Assembly: GCA_033239525.1 (NCBI GenBank)
Contig: BSYO01000004.1
Coordinates: forward strand, 5,185,701-5,249,700
DNA from: Nepenthes gracilis
Lineage: Eukaryota; Streptophyta; Magnoliopsida; Caryophyllales; Nepenthaceae
Length of the DNA: 64,000 nucleotides
Direction: 5' to 3'
Below, in pieces: positions 11,660-24,400 of the stretch. The stretch's first letter is position 1. Each line of letters starts with the position of its first letter. The notes under the pieces are model-generated. The model did not search any database and was not told the DNA's origin. It saw only the letters and a program-made list of their open reading frames with translations. A program made the position numbers and the translations under genes.

Positions 11660-12223
11660 ATTAATGAGTATGAAAATACGAAAGCAAGACAAGTAATTTT
11701 GAGAATCACATTTACTGCCAAAATAAACAATCCCAATGCCAGTTGACAATGGGAATCACGCCTTTCTACTCAAGAAAGGTCGCCCTGCACTCCATCTATA
11801 TAAGTCTACGAAATCTCCACTCTAGTGCATGCTCACTTCCTAGCCTGAAAAGCTCTCATTATCGTAATCATACTCTAATCACTCCGACTTCAGAGATGTT
11901 CTCCCCTTAAAAGCTTGCATAGTGCTCCGCCAGTCCTTCAAGCTCTTACGCTTATAGGGCACGGGCACGCTCTCTCTCTCTCTCTTTCTACGTTCCTCAC
12001 GAATACAGGATTGAGAGACTCTACTCTCAACGAGCCGTAGGAATACCTCTTACGTCTAAGACCAAAGTCTCATCTCAAACACTCCTTGTTCTCCATCTCT
12101 GTCCTCATTTAAATTTTCCTTCTTAAAAGTTGAAGACCGATTACTGACTTGTGCGTTGAAATATTTTCAGTGGAATAATATCTCTCTAACATCTGACCTC
12201 CTATTTGTTGTAATTGTATGCAG
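11660..12223 (+). repeat. 3' LTR of the Tat element, 5' part shortened
   Basis: Aligned to the 5' LTR from AAAATACGAAA (11674; 3697 in the 5' LTR), with a small internal deletion, through TATATAAG at 11797-11804, the CT-repeat at about 11972-11989 and the tail GAAATATTTT. It then continues about 55 bases further (GTTGTAATTGTATGCAGG region) than the truncated 5' LTR. The right end is uncertain; 12223 is the last CA that fits the known style of such LTR tails. Confidence 0.65.
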
Positions 12224-13720
12224 GATCCAGACTCGATGAACGAAATCAAATCCAAACGACCCAATCAACTCGAATCTATTCAAAATTTGAATCAAAAAAC
12301 GTATCCAATATTTAAATGATTTATACTTTCTACACACATAACAAAATTATATTAATGGCAACTAAATTTTTTAAAAAAAGTTAGTTTTTTTTAAATATTT
12401 TAGAATTTTAAAAGATGAGACCCACAATTGCTTAGCACAAAAATTATTAGACAAAATTAGCATTTATTTTGATCTGACAATTGCAGATTGGTTGGATAAT
12501 GTTGATTAATTTCATTCCATTATACACTCTCTGTCCATATCCTGTTATATAAGATGAAAATTAAATATTCTTTAAATGTTGTTATTATGACATTAAGTTG
12601 TAATATCTAACCATTAAACTGGGCCCAGTTTTCACTGATTAATATCTCTATCTGGGGCCCAGCGGCCTTCTCAATCATCCTGGGCTGGCAACACAGAAGC
12701 TCCCCTACGCTGCGAAGTACCTAATCGTAGCCTTCCACCTGCCTACTCGAGAAACTAGTGGTCCCGAAATATTCAGGCGATAAGGTTTGGGGGACAATAA
12801 CTACTCTGCTTCGTGATCCACCAATGATGTTAGTTTCGTGTCAGATAAACGGTCATTATTTATCCGTAGCTTTTAATTTTTGAAACAGGGGTCCATCACC
12901 ACCGTTCAGTTGCTTAAGCAAAAGGCTTTGAACGGACGTCGTACATCGGCGTAATGGCCAACCTTAATTCGCCGACACGGGGCTGCGTTTTTCATATAGA
13001 GATAAGAGGTATTATATTTCTAAATTTTAATTATCTATTTCTTTAAATAAAAAATTATAAATCCAATATTATTAATTTTAATTAATTTTTAAAAATATAA
13101 AATTATATGGACAGTTGAAGAATAAATAATATAATAGCTCCATCTAAAAAATAGATATATTAATGTACCTACAAATGCATGCAAGCCACGTTTTGTTTTA
13201 AATTTTAAAGGGCCTATATTAATGTATGATGATTTAATTCAAAAATCTATTATATAAATTTTTAGAGTTACCTGTAAATGAAAGAAATTAATTATATTTT
13301 TATACATATTTTCATATACTCAAATAGCTAATTGGGTGATAATAAATTTTGATGTGATATAGTTCCTAACAAATTTATTTATTTAAATTTTATTTATTCA
13401 TGTATGATTTATTTTATTTAATTTTTAAATTTTAATAAATTATATAATTAAAAATCACAGATCAAGTGTGAAATAAGAAGCGTCTATCAAAATTTTGAAA
13501 GTCTCAATCGGTTCGCTGTAGGCTGCAAAGGTTGTATTTGTATACCCAACCACGTCATGCATTAAGACTTATCACAGCATTTGAACTATGTGGCGTAGGA
13601 CATGTCCTTGAATTTTGCGCCCAAAAATTTTTAAAAATTTAAATTTAAAATATTTTATTAAGGTATTTAAAATTTAAAATTATTTTTAAAAAAATCTTAT
13701 ATAATTGATAATTTGTTGAA

Positions 13721-13757
<37 letters not shown>

Positions 13758-14496
13758 CTTACAGCATGACGACTGAGTCTACGGGTAGAAATTTAGCAGT
13801 CTACTCGGATTGGGACGTTGGTCTTGAATGCTTGGAAAAATGACGTGCTCGTGTGATTAGATTGGACCTAACTGATCTTTTTATTCATAAAAACGTCATA
13901 TCAGCTTTAATATTTGTTTTATTTATTTTTATTAAAAAAATAAAAAAAACAATAAAATTTACTTTTTTAAATATAAATATTTTAAAATATATAGTTATCG
14001 TATATTTTGTAATATTTTTTATATAATTCAAATATAAAAAATGATTTTTATCTATAATTTTTTTTTTACTTTTTAAAATTTATTAGATCTAAAAAACCCT
14101 AAAATAATTTTCTTTACACTTTTGTTTGCCTTTTTATTTTATCTGATTTTTTAAACTATATTTATCAGAACCAAACGCCTTTTCCGTAAATTTTTAAATC
14201 TGTACCATTTATTATTATTTTTATATGTTTTAAAATATAAAAAATAAAATTTTATCATAGTTTACATTATTTCTCTAATCACACACCATTCAAAATTAAA
14301 AATAAAAATTTTTATATTTTAAATATATATTAAATAAAACTATCCGATAATATATTTTAACGTTAATTGGTTTTGAAAATTTCAGTAAAATACTGTATTA
14401 TATATGTACATATATATGTTTCTTCATTAGGATTATATATATATATTTTAAAAATTATTACTTATATTATTTATTAATATAAATTGTGCGTGCACG

Positions 14497-14533
<37 letters not shown>

Positions 14534-14640
14534 CATCAAATTAAAATAATATATATGAATTTATTAAATAAAAAATTATAAGCAGATCAGATAATAATTA
14601 TTTTTTTATATCTTAATACATTTTTCTCATAACAGTATTC
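12224..14640. other. Intergenic DNA with a GC-richer patch and AT microsatellites
   Basis: No gene seen. A GC-richer patch at about 12610-13000 (GGGCCCAG, GGTTTGGGGGACAATAA and similar) stands out from AT-rich flanks and could be a fragment of another LTR; no partner copy is present to prove it. Dinucleotide AT runs occur at 13724-13755 and 14502-14531. Confidence 0.5.
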
Positions 14641-14650
14641 CCACCAATGT

Positions 14651-14674
14651 AGCCAATCAAAATATCACGCGTGG
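14651..14674 (+). promoter_or_regulatory. CCAAT box and CACGCGTG palindrome upstream of the EXORDIUM-like gene
   Basis: AGCCAATCAA (14651-14660) is followed by the palindrome CACGCGTG (14666-14673), about 180 bp upstream of the start codon. The palindrome resembles G-box/ABRE-type elements used by plant bZIP/bHLH factors. Function is inferred from motif and position only. Confidence 0.35.
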
Positions 14675-14852
14675 AACAATCAGACAATGACATCTACCTC
14701 CATACAGCTGTCGTCCTCTTCCTCCCTCACCGTCCAAAATCTAAATACCGGAACACGTAGTCAGACTCATCCACTCTGGTCCCCTCGTCGAAGCTTCAAG
14801 GAGCCAAACAAAGCTTCCTCTTTAAAATCAGAAACATTGCTTCTTCTCAGCA

Positions 14853-15755
14853 ATGACCATCTCCATGGCTTCTATTTATCACCTTACCACAATCTCTCTC
14901 TTCCTCTCGTTCTCTCTCCTCACCCCTCCCTCCATGGCTGCTCTCGTGAAGCAGCAGCCATTGATACTAAGGTACCACAACGGTGCCCTTTTGAAGGGCA
15001 ACGTGACTGTAAATCTGATCTGGTACGGAAGGTTCACCCCAGCCCAACGAGCCATCATCGTCGATTTCATCCAGTCCCTCAGCTCCCCGGCCGAACCACT
15101 GCCGTCGGCCGCGTCGTGGTGGGGAACGATTAAGGAGTACAAGGGCGGATCCAGCACCCTCGTCGTAGGGCGTCAATTCCTCCACGAGGACTACCCGCTG
15201 GGCAAATCCCTCTCGAACTCCCAGATAATCGGGCTGAGCTCCAGGCCAAATCTCATCAACTCCATTAATGTGCTCCTAACGGCCCAAGACGTCGCCGTTG
15301 AGGGCTTCTGCATGCGGTGCGGTACCCACGGATCGACCAGCTCGAAGACCCGGTTCACTTACATCTGGGTGGGCAACTCGGCGTCCCAGTGCCCCGGCCA
15401 ATGCGCGTGGCCCTTCCACCAGCCCATCTACGGCCCGCAAACGCCGCCGTTAGTCTCGCCGAACGGAGACGTTGGAGTTGACGGGATGATCATAAATCTG
15501 GCGACCCTGTTGGCCGGGACGGTGACGAATCCGTACCAGGATGGGTACTTCCAGGGGCCGGCGAACGCGCCTTTGGAGGCTGTGTCGGCTTGCACGGGGG
15601 TGTTCGGATCGGGCGCGTATCCAGGGTATCCGGGTCGGGTCTTGGTGGAGAAGTCGACGGGAGCGAGCTATAATGCGAACGGAGTGAAGGGGAGGAAATT
15701 CCTGCTACCGGCGATGTGGGACCCGAAGACTTCGGCATGCTCGACGCTTGTTTGA
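14853..15755 (+). CDS. EXO-like: EXORDIUM-like protein (PHI-1 family)
   Basis: Intronless ORF of 300 residues, matching the roughly 300-residue plant EXORDIUM/phosphate-induced protein 1 family, which are secreted cell-wall proteins that promote brassinosteroid- and sugar-related growth. A signal peptide is visible (hydrophobic LTTISLFLSFSLL, likely cut after PSMA at about residue 29). Family blocks follow in order: LRYHNGALLKGNVTVNLIWYG (split across residues 39-58), FTPAQRAIIVDFI, WWGTIKEYKG, the cysteine-rich C-x-x-CGTHG region near residue 152, WVGNSASQCPGQCAWPFHQP, then VGVDGMIINLATLLAGT and a C-terminal GRKFLLPAMWDPKT..CSTLV. A second in-frame ATG four codons in (14865) has a better context (TCCATGG) and may be the real start. 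GC-rich coding compared with its AT-rich flanks; no breaks. Confidence 0.96.
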   Translation: MTISMASIYHLTTISLFLSFSLLTPPSMAALVKQQPLILRYHNGALLKGNVTVNLIWYGRFTPAQRAIIVDFIQSLSSPAEPLPSAASWWGTIKEYKGGSSTLVVGRQFLHEDYPLGKSLSNSQIIGLSSRPNLINSINVLLTAQDVAVEGFCMRCGTHGSTSSKTRFTYIWVGNSASQCPGQCAWPFHQPIYGPQTPPLVSPNGDVGVDGMIINLATLLAGTVTNPYQDGYFQGPANAPLEAVSACTGVFGSGAYPGYPGRVLVEKSTGASYNANGVKGRKFLLPAMWDPKTSACSTLV

Positions 15756-16426
15756 GACGATAAGTATTAAAATGGGTGATGAGTGTAGGGTGAAAGATGA
15801 GTTTGTGTGACCTAGGGAAGAATAGTCAAAAGAGTAAAGTGAACAAAGCTTCCCGGAAAAACGATGGAATTAGGATTATACACTGGTGGCGGTGGCGGTG
15901 GCGGTTTGAAAAAGGAAGCGGTGATGGTAGTAGTAGTAGGTTGAAGAAGTAAGTGCGGATGCGACTATGGACGCGTGTAAATATCAAAATATCGTTGGAA
16001 GTTTCTACCATGTTTTGTCAGAGTTGGTGAAAGGTTTGATAAAAATTTGAATGTAAAAATAAAATCAGTGTTCTCATATTTGTCACGCCGTTTATTTTGT
16101 CATGTAGTCTTCTTTTAATTTCGTAAAAATAATTTTTTTTCGTATTTTTTAAAAAAATAATTTAACACATTAATGTATTAAAATTTTTTGAATTATTCAT
16201 AAAATATAATATAAATTATGGCACCCGGCTTGACGAATCTCGGAGTGATTTAAAAATGACGACATAAATGCCGCCTTTCAAAATCTCTGCTGTTACTCGG
16301 GATTTCCCCATTTTCCTACCAATATACCAAATTATTTTAAATTATTATTATTTTTAATTTCTTCAATTTCCTATTTTAAATTCGGGATTTCTAATTTTCT
16401 TTGTATTTTTAATAAAAAACGAGGAT

Positions 16427-16473
<47 letters not shown>

Positions 16474-18300
16474 CCCCTTAAAACGGTTTATTTTTTTGCA
16501 TAATATTTTTTCAAGATTTTTGATGGGTATCATTATTTGTAACTATTCATGAATAAAATTTTTGATAAACACACGGTTCAAAAAAACGAACCATGTCAAT
16601 GGGAGGTTGAAATCGAAGAAGTTATAAACCGACCAGGAAAAAGTTATCTTATCCAGAAGAAATTATAAAATTAAAAAGAGGCGCTTATATAAAGAAGATG
16701 TAATCCTCCAAGAAAAGAGAGAAGAAAGAAACCCAAAAAAACTCTCTTTTCTCTCTAAATTATTATCCGAAATAAAAATAAAATCGAGTTTTTCTTTTAT
16801 TCTCAAAAGAAGGTCGTGATTGACTTGGCGTTGGAGATTTTTGATGGGATTTGAAATTAGCGGTGGCTTTTTTATCATCTATATTCTTTTGTATTGTCAT
16901 GGTCTTGAGTTAAAAAGACGGAGAGAATAAAATCGTTCCATCTAACTGGATTAGATCGCAAACAATTTTTAAAGATTTTTTTAATCAAAATTGTAGTTAA
17001 GAAATCGGGTGTTCACTGACTTATGGAAATTAATATTGCAAATTACTTTTCTAAAAAAAATAAAACTTTTTAAGATTTTTAAAGATTTATTTTTAAATCG
17101 AAATTAATTTTGTAATTGATTTCTCAAGAATTTATCAAAAAATCAAAACGTTTCAAACAGGTTATACATGAGGTTTCTTGTTATTAATCTTGCAAGTAGT
17201 TTAAAAATTAAAAAAAAATAATATTGTAAATTTTTTCTCAAAAATATATCAAAAAAATAAAAACGTTTCGATCAGGTTATACGTACGGCTTGCCAAAGAG
17301 CTTTAATAAAAAGCACCCAATTTTCGAAGAGTAATTTTGATAGAAAATTCCAAAACATTTCTGGAAATTTGAGAAAAAATTTAAGAAAAAATAAATGATT
17401 TTTAAAAACATAAAAATCCCCATTTTTGCAAAGCATGGAAATCAGCAAAAATTCAAAATCTTGAAAATTTTCTGAATAAATAAATAAACTTCTGATATAA
17501 AATTCCTTTCTTTGAAAAAATTACAAAAAAAAAAACAAAATCCATATTTAAAATCTGGATCTAAAGAAATAATAATATTCGTGGAATATGATCCAGAGAA
17601 TATTTTTTTCTAAAAAAAGGAATAAAAAATGGGGATTCAGAATTTCGCGCATAAATTATTATTTTTATAAATAAAAAAATGGGGATGTGAAATCCCGGGT
17701 TTTATGGCATGTCTTCTTCGGAGTTTTGAATGGCATTATTCACTGTCCCATGTCAAAATTTACTACAATAAAAATTATTTAATTATATATTTAATTAAAA
17801 TAAAATTATTAAAAAAATTATAAGACTTACCCTATTTTAATTTTAATTTTTTTGTTATTTTTCTTTTTACAATAAAAAATAATAATTTTAATAAAAAAAG
17901 TACTAGTTTTTATAATTTTTACCTTAAAAAATAATAATTTTAATATAAATATGTATATAATTACATATATAAATAATACTATTCGTATTATAAAGTGTGA
18001 AATCTTATATTAACCTTGAGAATAAAAAGATATATAAGAAATATTTTTTAATTATTTTTTAATCTATTAAATGATATGATTTCCTATCATTTATCTATAT
18101 TTTTATGGTCTCTTAACATATATAAATTAGACGTTAAATTATTAAAAATATATAAAAAGTAATTAGAAGATTTATTTCTAATGCCAATTGAAAGCCGTTA
18201 TCATATCTCACGCAGTAAAGTGATGAATTAGTATTTTACTAAAAAATTAAGTCAAACTAATTACATGTCAAGGTGTGTACCGGTCAATAAGGGTTCTTTT
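15756..18300. other. Gene 3' flank and AT-rich intergenic DNA
   Basis: Just after the EXORDIUM-like gene are trinucleotide-like runs (GGCGGT repeats at about 15885-15904, GTA repeats at about 15925-15940). An AT microsatellite lies at 16429-16472. About 16560-17000 looks like a decayed LTR (separate entry). Two related AT-rich segments with AAAACGTTTC and CAGGTTATAC occur about 120 bp apart near 17145 and 17260. No gene seen. Confidence 0.5.
16560..17000 (+). repeat. Possible decayed LTR fragment
   Basis: A TATA-like TTATATAAAG at about 16685-16694 is followed by a purine-rich leader (GAGAGAAGAAAGAAACCC) and then GATTGACTTGGCGTTGGAG at about 16818-16836. The last motif resembles the end-of-leader sequence common in Tat/Athila-type LTRs (TGACTTGAGCGTCGGAG). 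No second copy or target duplication is seen, so the call is tentative. Confidence 0.35.
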
Positions 18301-18440
18301 AGTAGGTCCACACAACGGCCCAATCCAATTTCTCTGGCCCGTGTATCAATTTATTATTCCAGTTTTACCCTTACCTAGGGGATAAATTATCGCCGGCTGC
18401 TCGAAGGGGCAGTACAGGCTGTTTGGCGGTCTGCTGCTGC
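18300..18440 (+). promoter_or_regulatory. Probable proximal promoter of the PABN gene
   Basis: GGCCCA/GGCCC motifs (ACGGCCCAAT at about 18315 and GGCCCGTG at about 18337) lie upstream of the gene, and a telo-box-like AACCCTA sits in intron 1 at about 18614. Such site II and telo-box motifs are common at plant genes for RNA and translation factors. The assignment rests on motif and position. Confidence 0.4.
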
Positions 18441-18477
18441 GCTTCTGCAACACGGTGAGAAGGTCGGGTTGGGGGGG

Positions 18478-21400
18478 ATGGAGCACCTGCACCACCATAG
18501 TCAGGACGTGGTTATGGCTACTTCTACAGACAACGATGCCGCGGCGGTCTACTTCTATTCGTCTACTCGTTTATCTGTTTTTTCCGTTGTCATTGTTTTG
18601 GGAATTTGTTTTGAACCCTAGTAGTGATTTGTCGAAGTTGGAAGAGCTTGCAGGATGTGGAAGAAATGAAGAAGCGATTGCAGGAGATGGAATACGAAGC
18701 CGCCGCTCTTCGAGAGATGCAGGCCAAAGTCGAGAAAGAAATGGGATCTGTCCAAGGTTTCTCTCCCTTTACTCCCTTCTCTCTTATATCTCCCTATTCA
18801 CTCTTCGTTTGGTCCTTTTTTTGAGTTAGGGATATACTGACGGTTTGATGTTGAAGTAGACGCTGAACCAAGAAATTAATTGTTTCTTCATCACAGATGC
18901 TGAAGTAGGTATTGTGGACTGAGTACGGATTGATCGACTTCAGGACGTTTTCTAATTCCCTTTGAGAGGAAAAGTGAAGCCTCTTACTAAGCCTGATAAA
19001 AAAAAAATTGAAGAGCGCAATCTGACGAAATGTATATTTGGCATCATGATACTACCCATTGGTTTTAGAATTGCGTGGAAATGCCGGCCTCCTCTGAGAG
19101 AAAAAGGATTTATAGTTTAGGCTTATTCATCAAAGACAGAACGGGGGAAAGAGGAAAAAAATTTCGGTCTAGGATTAATATAACATTAACTGCTTTTTTT
19201 TCCAAATAGACAAGTGACTTCACATATGCTCGTGTTCCACGCAATGTATTATCGAAAAGGAGGGTTTAATGTTCTGCTTGAGGAGTGCTGAACTTCCGTC
19301 AATTGGAATATATTAGGGACACTAGTAGTATAGTGGGAAGAAGACTCTTACGCATTTTATCTCTTGCTTAAATTGACCTGTAAAAGATGTCTCCTTCTAA
19401 TGATTATGACCAATTTTTTTGTTATGTCAACATTTATACTTGTCATTATACGATTAGTTTCTCTCCTCATTTCAGATCCCAGTTCTTCCAACGCAGATCA
19501 AGCTAACAAAGAGGAAATAGATTCTCGGTCTGTATTTGTTGGCAACGTGAGTTCTTTTCTCTTACTCACAGGCCATGCGTTACTTTTGCTTCACTAATCA
19601 TGTGTACAACTTCCTCCCACAATGGTTTGCGCATGTGCAATTTCAGTTTTTATCAAACAAGGTCCCAATTCGGGATAATTTTGTAGAATTGCGATTGTTG
19701 TTTGGTAGCCAGATGAAGCTTGTGTTAGATATTTTGTTAAAGGCATCCTAATAGAATCTCTGTTGATTAATCCTGCACAATATATTAGCTGTCCCTTTAT
19801 CACCAAGTGAGGCTAATAATAGGCAAGGGTGGGCAAAGACTAGGTTGTTGCCCAATAGAACGTTGGCACTGGATGAATAAAAAAATTAAGAGAAAGAAAC
19901 AAAATATGACCTTGAAATGAAAATCATGTAGTATCAGCCATGCTGTGTGGATTAGATATGTAAAAAAACTATGAACATAGAAAATAGAATTATCTTAAAC
20001 GAGGATATGGACAAGATTGGAATGATAACATAAGAAATGGATAGACATTAGCATAAAGGTTTTTCTGGTGTTTAAGATGTTTTTGACATTAAGGCTATAA
20101 GAATGCTATGTCAAGGAAGGTTGGCACTGTGTAGTTAAAATGGTTTTGGCTTGCTTTTCTAGAGAAAATTGATTTTTATTGAGTGGATTGGTGTAAAAGG
20201 ATTTATATATTATTCCAGTTGAAGGGATTCTAGATTATAATATTTTTTCAATTACTTCTATGTAAGTTTAATTTCCATATTATGAATAGTAGCCACAGAC
20301 CATGCATTTTTTTAAATGGAAATATTGTGCTTTATCTACCTTCATCCTGTAGTTAGTTGACTATATGAATGCTCACATAATTCGTTAATAGAATGGTTAA
20401 AATAAGGTGTTTTGGTGTATTGATGGTGAGTATGAAGATTTGAATGATGAAAATTTATATTCGATGTTTTGAGTATTGAATAGCCTTTTAGTGTTAATTG
20501 GCTTGTTAAAACTGTTTTCTTCATCGCTTTGATGGAGTACATGTGTGCTAATTTACACATTGAGCAAAGTGTCTTGGGTTACATGATACATCGGTTTCTT
20601 CTAAAGGGATGTGCCTGGGTGTTGACAGATCGATTCTTGTAAAGAGGTATGGCTAATTAGTCTTGATGACATGGTAGATGCCTTCGGCTACACCATGATC
20701 TTGCTCTTGTGCCTCAAATCAAATGTCTTCAGGTTATTATCCAGGGGTTTTTTATTGATTTTGTTGGAAGATTACTGGTGATTGATTGGACCCGCCATAA
20801 GATGAGATCTATGACTTAGGAGTGGAAAAGACTGGACTGGAGATACCTTCTATCATTAGGATTTGAATTAATTTGTTCAATTAGACTGTCTGTGCAAATA
20901 TCCTTGAAAGATAAGAATATTTTGAAATATATTAATTTGGAAAATTTTGTATCTTTTGCAGTGTGAATGATGAATCAGTGCCTTAGCTGATGTGGTGTCT
21001 TTTCCTTGATAAGGAAGGGAAAAAAGATGGTCTTCATTACTTTTTTGTTCATTTGGTTCCCTCTATTTACAGTTAATTTGTTCCTGTTACGGTTGCTGTG
21101 TCCATAACTTCATTCTTGTAAACCTTCTTCCAGGTATTGAGTTACTCAGTGGTAACACCTTTTTTCCTTTTATTGACTGGCTGCTTTATTTAAAAAAGAA
21201 GTGTAAGAGCTGTTTATGGGTGGTCAAGGTGGTTTTTGTTTTTTTTCCTTTTTACCCTGCCCCCATTTCTATCCTCAACACTCTTGAACATGGCAAACCT
21301 ATTGGCATACCTTTTTTACCCATTGGCATCCGCATCTACTTTCTAGCAGCTCTTTCTGCCCCGTCCACAAGGCTCTTGATTGTTGGGATCCACAGTGCTC

Positions 21401-24400
21401 AAAATTTCACTTGTTACCATTTATTCCCCTTCATGTCAAATTGTCAACCTCCAATCTGTTTCCCTTTTAAGTTGACCCAGCATTGTCAAAACCTCTAAGC
21501 CAAACCTTTTATCACCGATTATAGCCTTTAGAATTCAATGCAAAAGTTGTTACAAACTCTACTAATAATGTGGATGAATTTTTTACTTATCCAAAGGGAA
21601 AAAATATAGGTGTCTCTTACATTTCGCATAATTTGTATGCAATTGGTTGCATTCATTGATGACCTGTTGGGAGAGCAGATGTGTGAATATCGACGTAATT
21701 TTGTAGTCATTTGCCGACCCTTATTGCCCAACCTAGAAGCAGACATTCTTATAACCTTTGGTTGTGAATATTCAAGGAGTGTAAATTGGTCAAGGATTTT
21801 GCAACCTATCAAAATAAAAAAGAGATCTTATGGGGGAAAAAAAGGATTTGTTGTAGTGGCTGAAGACTTGTCTTTAGCAGTTATCCGGTTTGAGTGAATC
21901 CAAGTCTTCAGCAGTTATCCGGTTTGAGTGAATCATTAAGAATTGGTGTGAATGATGCTAGCATTTTTAGTTGGCTTGGGACCGTGGACTGTGCTGAAGG
22001 GTGCAAAATAAAATGGGTGAATGGAGAATAAGAAGGTAAAAGGGGGTCATTAATATGAATGAATGTGGCGTGTTGTTAAGTTGTGACAACAAAGGTACAG
22101 GGATTTTTTGGGTGTGGGACATTGGGGTTTGTGCTATGATGCTTGGGCAAGGATCGAAAATTTTGATAAGATTGATGAAATATGATGGTTTCGTGGAGCT
22201 GATGGTGCAATTGAGGTGCGTAGGATAATAATGGTATTCTAGGCATTGATGGAGGTTGGCGTCGGATAGTTGATGAAGATGACACTGTGGAATCTCACCT
22301 CTATTTTATAAGTTTTTAATTTTTAAAATAACGTGTGAGTAATATTGATATATTGGTAAACTTTTGGTTTTCCCCTGAAAGCAAAGTAACCATCATTATT
22401 TTTATTGTGTGACAACTTAGACCCAAATTACCTAATTCGGTCCGAACAAGCCCCGTGAAGCAACTTAAATCATAAGGACTTGACATTAATCCATCATGAA
22501 TTAAATATTTCACATAAATATTAAACTTCTTGTAACCAGAGATTACATAAATGTTTATAAATAAAAGGGAATGTAGTCCCAACATACTATCCATCATCTA
22601 TCAAAATGCAAAAAAAAACTCCCATCACTCGATATGATGCCTCTAAACTAAAAAATTGCCTTTCCACCTGAAGTTTCACCACAATAATACAATGTCTGCT
22701 AATATGTTACCAATTTGCTCTACTTTGAAGCTAAGAAAATATAATAGTAAGTCAAATATCTAATAAATGTTATGACTAATAACACTAGAAATTGATAATA
22801 TAACTCAGAAAAATAACATCGATATACTGGGCAATAACAATTTGCAAACATCTATTTGAAACATAATGCTACCGTGACACATGAGCTACATGCCAAATAT
22901 TAAGGTTTCTACCGAAATTGCAAATCACAAATGCAATTGGGATTCTGTCAAATCCTTATATCGATGAGGAAGTAGGTTCCTTCAAACTTATCTTAACAGC
23001 ACTCTCAAACATATGAGATATTACGACAGTCTCTTCGGACCTTATTATTTTATTGTGAACAAACATCTACGTACTCGCCACTAATAGTTGGGTAATATTT
23101 ACGAGGTATCGATACTCACAAGTTTTACATGTGATCAACTACATCGTTTTATAATACTTGCCACCCGTGGTACACAAATATCGTACTCAACTCTACTGAA
23201 TAATATTCTTGCCACCCAGGAGGTTTAACCCAACATGTGCTACTCTCGTATTCCCATTGTTCAACTATGAGCTACACCTGAAGGGGGAACTAGAATACTC
23301 TATCTTGATCTCAATTTATATGTTAAACCTAAAACCCCTCAGTGAGATATCCATCGATATCTTATCACATATTGGTTACAAGATTATAAGTATCCTTTAA
23401 CAAACATAAACCTCAACCTATCAGGATATAAAAATCAGTATTGAACAACTATAAGCAATATATTAAGCATCCAAAAGAGTTTTTTACATTAATGCCAAAT
23501 GAAACAGTCCTACATTATGCATAAGAAGCAGATTTATATCGTAGGAGTATGAAATATTCCAGCTGGTCATGGGCACGTTGGTGTTCGAACATCATTCAAA
23601 ACAATGACTAAATAATCATGTGGCATTTGAATGTCACGCATAAAAAACATTGAAAATTGATTATGAAATAAAGCATATAATTCCTATATATTACTTGTTA
23701 TATTAATGCATAATTGGAACCAATAAAAATAAAGAAAATCTCATAAATTCCGATTAATAAGTATCAGGAAATAGATTGTCTAATAATGGTAGAGATTTCA
23801 CTTGCATGAAATAATAATGAGAGGAATTAAGTAATTTCACTTACCTTGAGATGCATGAAAACAATGGATCAACAAACACGAACGGTCACGAGTACTATTC
23901 TCCAAATGAGTTTTAGATTTACCACCAAAAGATCGGTTTGAAGCAAAAAAGAAAGCTAAGATGATTGCTTTTCTCTTTCTTTCTCTAACTTGTGATTTTC
24001 TCTCTCCCTCAAACACTGAATGTCACATACCCAATTTCAAAATCCAATTTATAATTTCTTAATTCATAATTAAGTTATCTTTTAATACGTAAGACTGAAA
24101 AATTCAATATTTTATTCTACCGACTTAAACCTAAGTCGTGTCCCGAGACACGAACTTACACTAAAAACCGTTAAACGGCCCATATACCATTTAAAATAGG
24201 ATCCAAAAATCATACCAGCAGTGGACGAACATCGACAATTATATGACCTCGAACCATTCATAAGGAAAAATATCTCAATTAAAAATCAGATTATTAAAAA
24301 CTAGACTTTCAAAAATATTGAAATCAAGCTTAAACATAACTATCCTAGCATCATCGACTAGCTACCGGAAATAAACATCAATCGAAATAAAACGAAATGC

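Larger units (their letters stand above)
3317..12223 (+). mobile_element. Decayed Ty3/gypsy Tat-lineage LTR retrotransposon
   Basis: Two related LTRs (3317-4230 and about 11660-12223) flank reverse transcriptase, a Ty3-type RNase H, a second RVT_3/archaeal-type RNase H and integrase, followed by a long antisense ORF before the 3' LTR. A second RNase H plus an antisense ORF downstream of integrase is the known signature of the Tat group (Ogre, Retand, Grande-like). The element is much more GC-rich than its flanks. Gag, protease, primer site and the first part of pol are missing. A pol block is duplicated in tandem (about 4807-7316 and 7317-9757). Every frame carries stops and frameshifts, so the copy is dead. 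The exact outer ends and target duplication could not be fixed; the left end is placed at the first TG after AT-rich DNA. Confidence 0.88.

Noticed and set aside
14687..15133. Plus-strand open frame overlapping the start of the EXORDIUM-like gene
   Set aside because: Out-of-frame shadow of a high-GC coding region; no family motif.
18455..18829. Open frame of 124 codons at the PABN 5' end
   Set aside because: It runs through intron 1 and exon 2 in the wrong frame; splice sites and family homology support the exon model.
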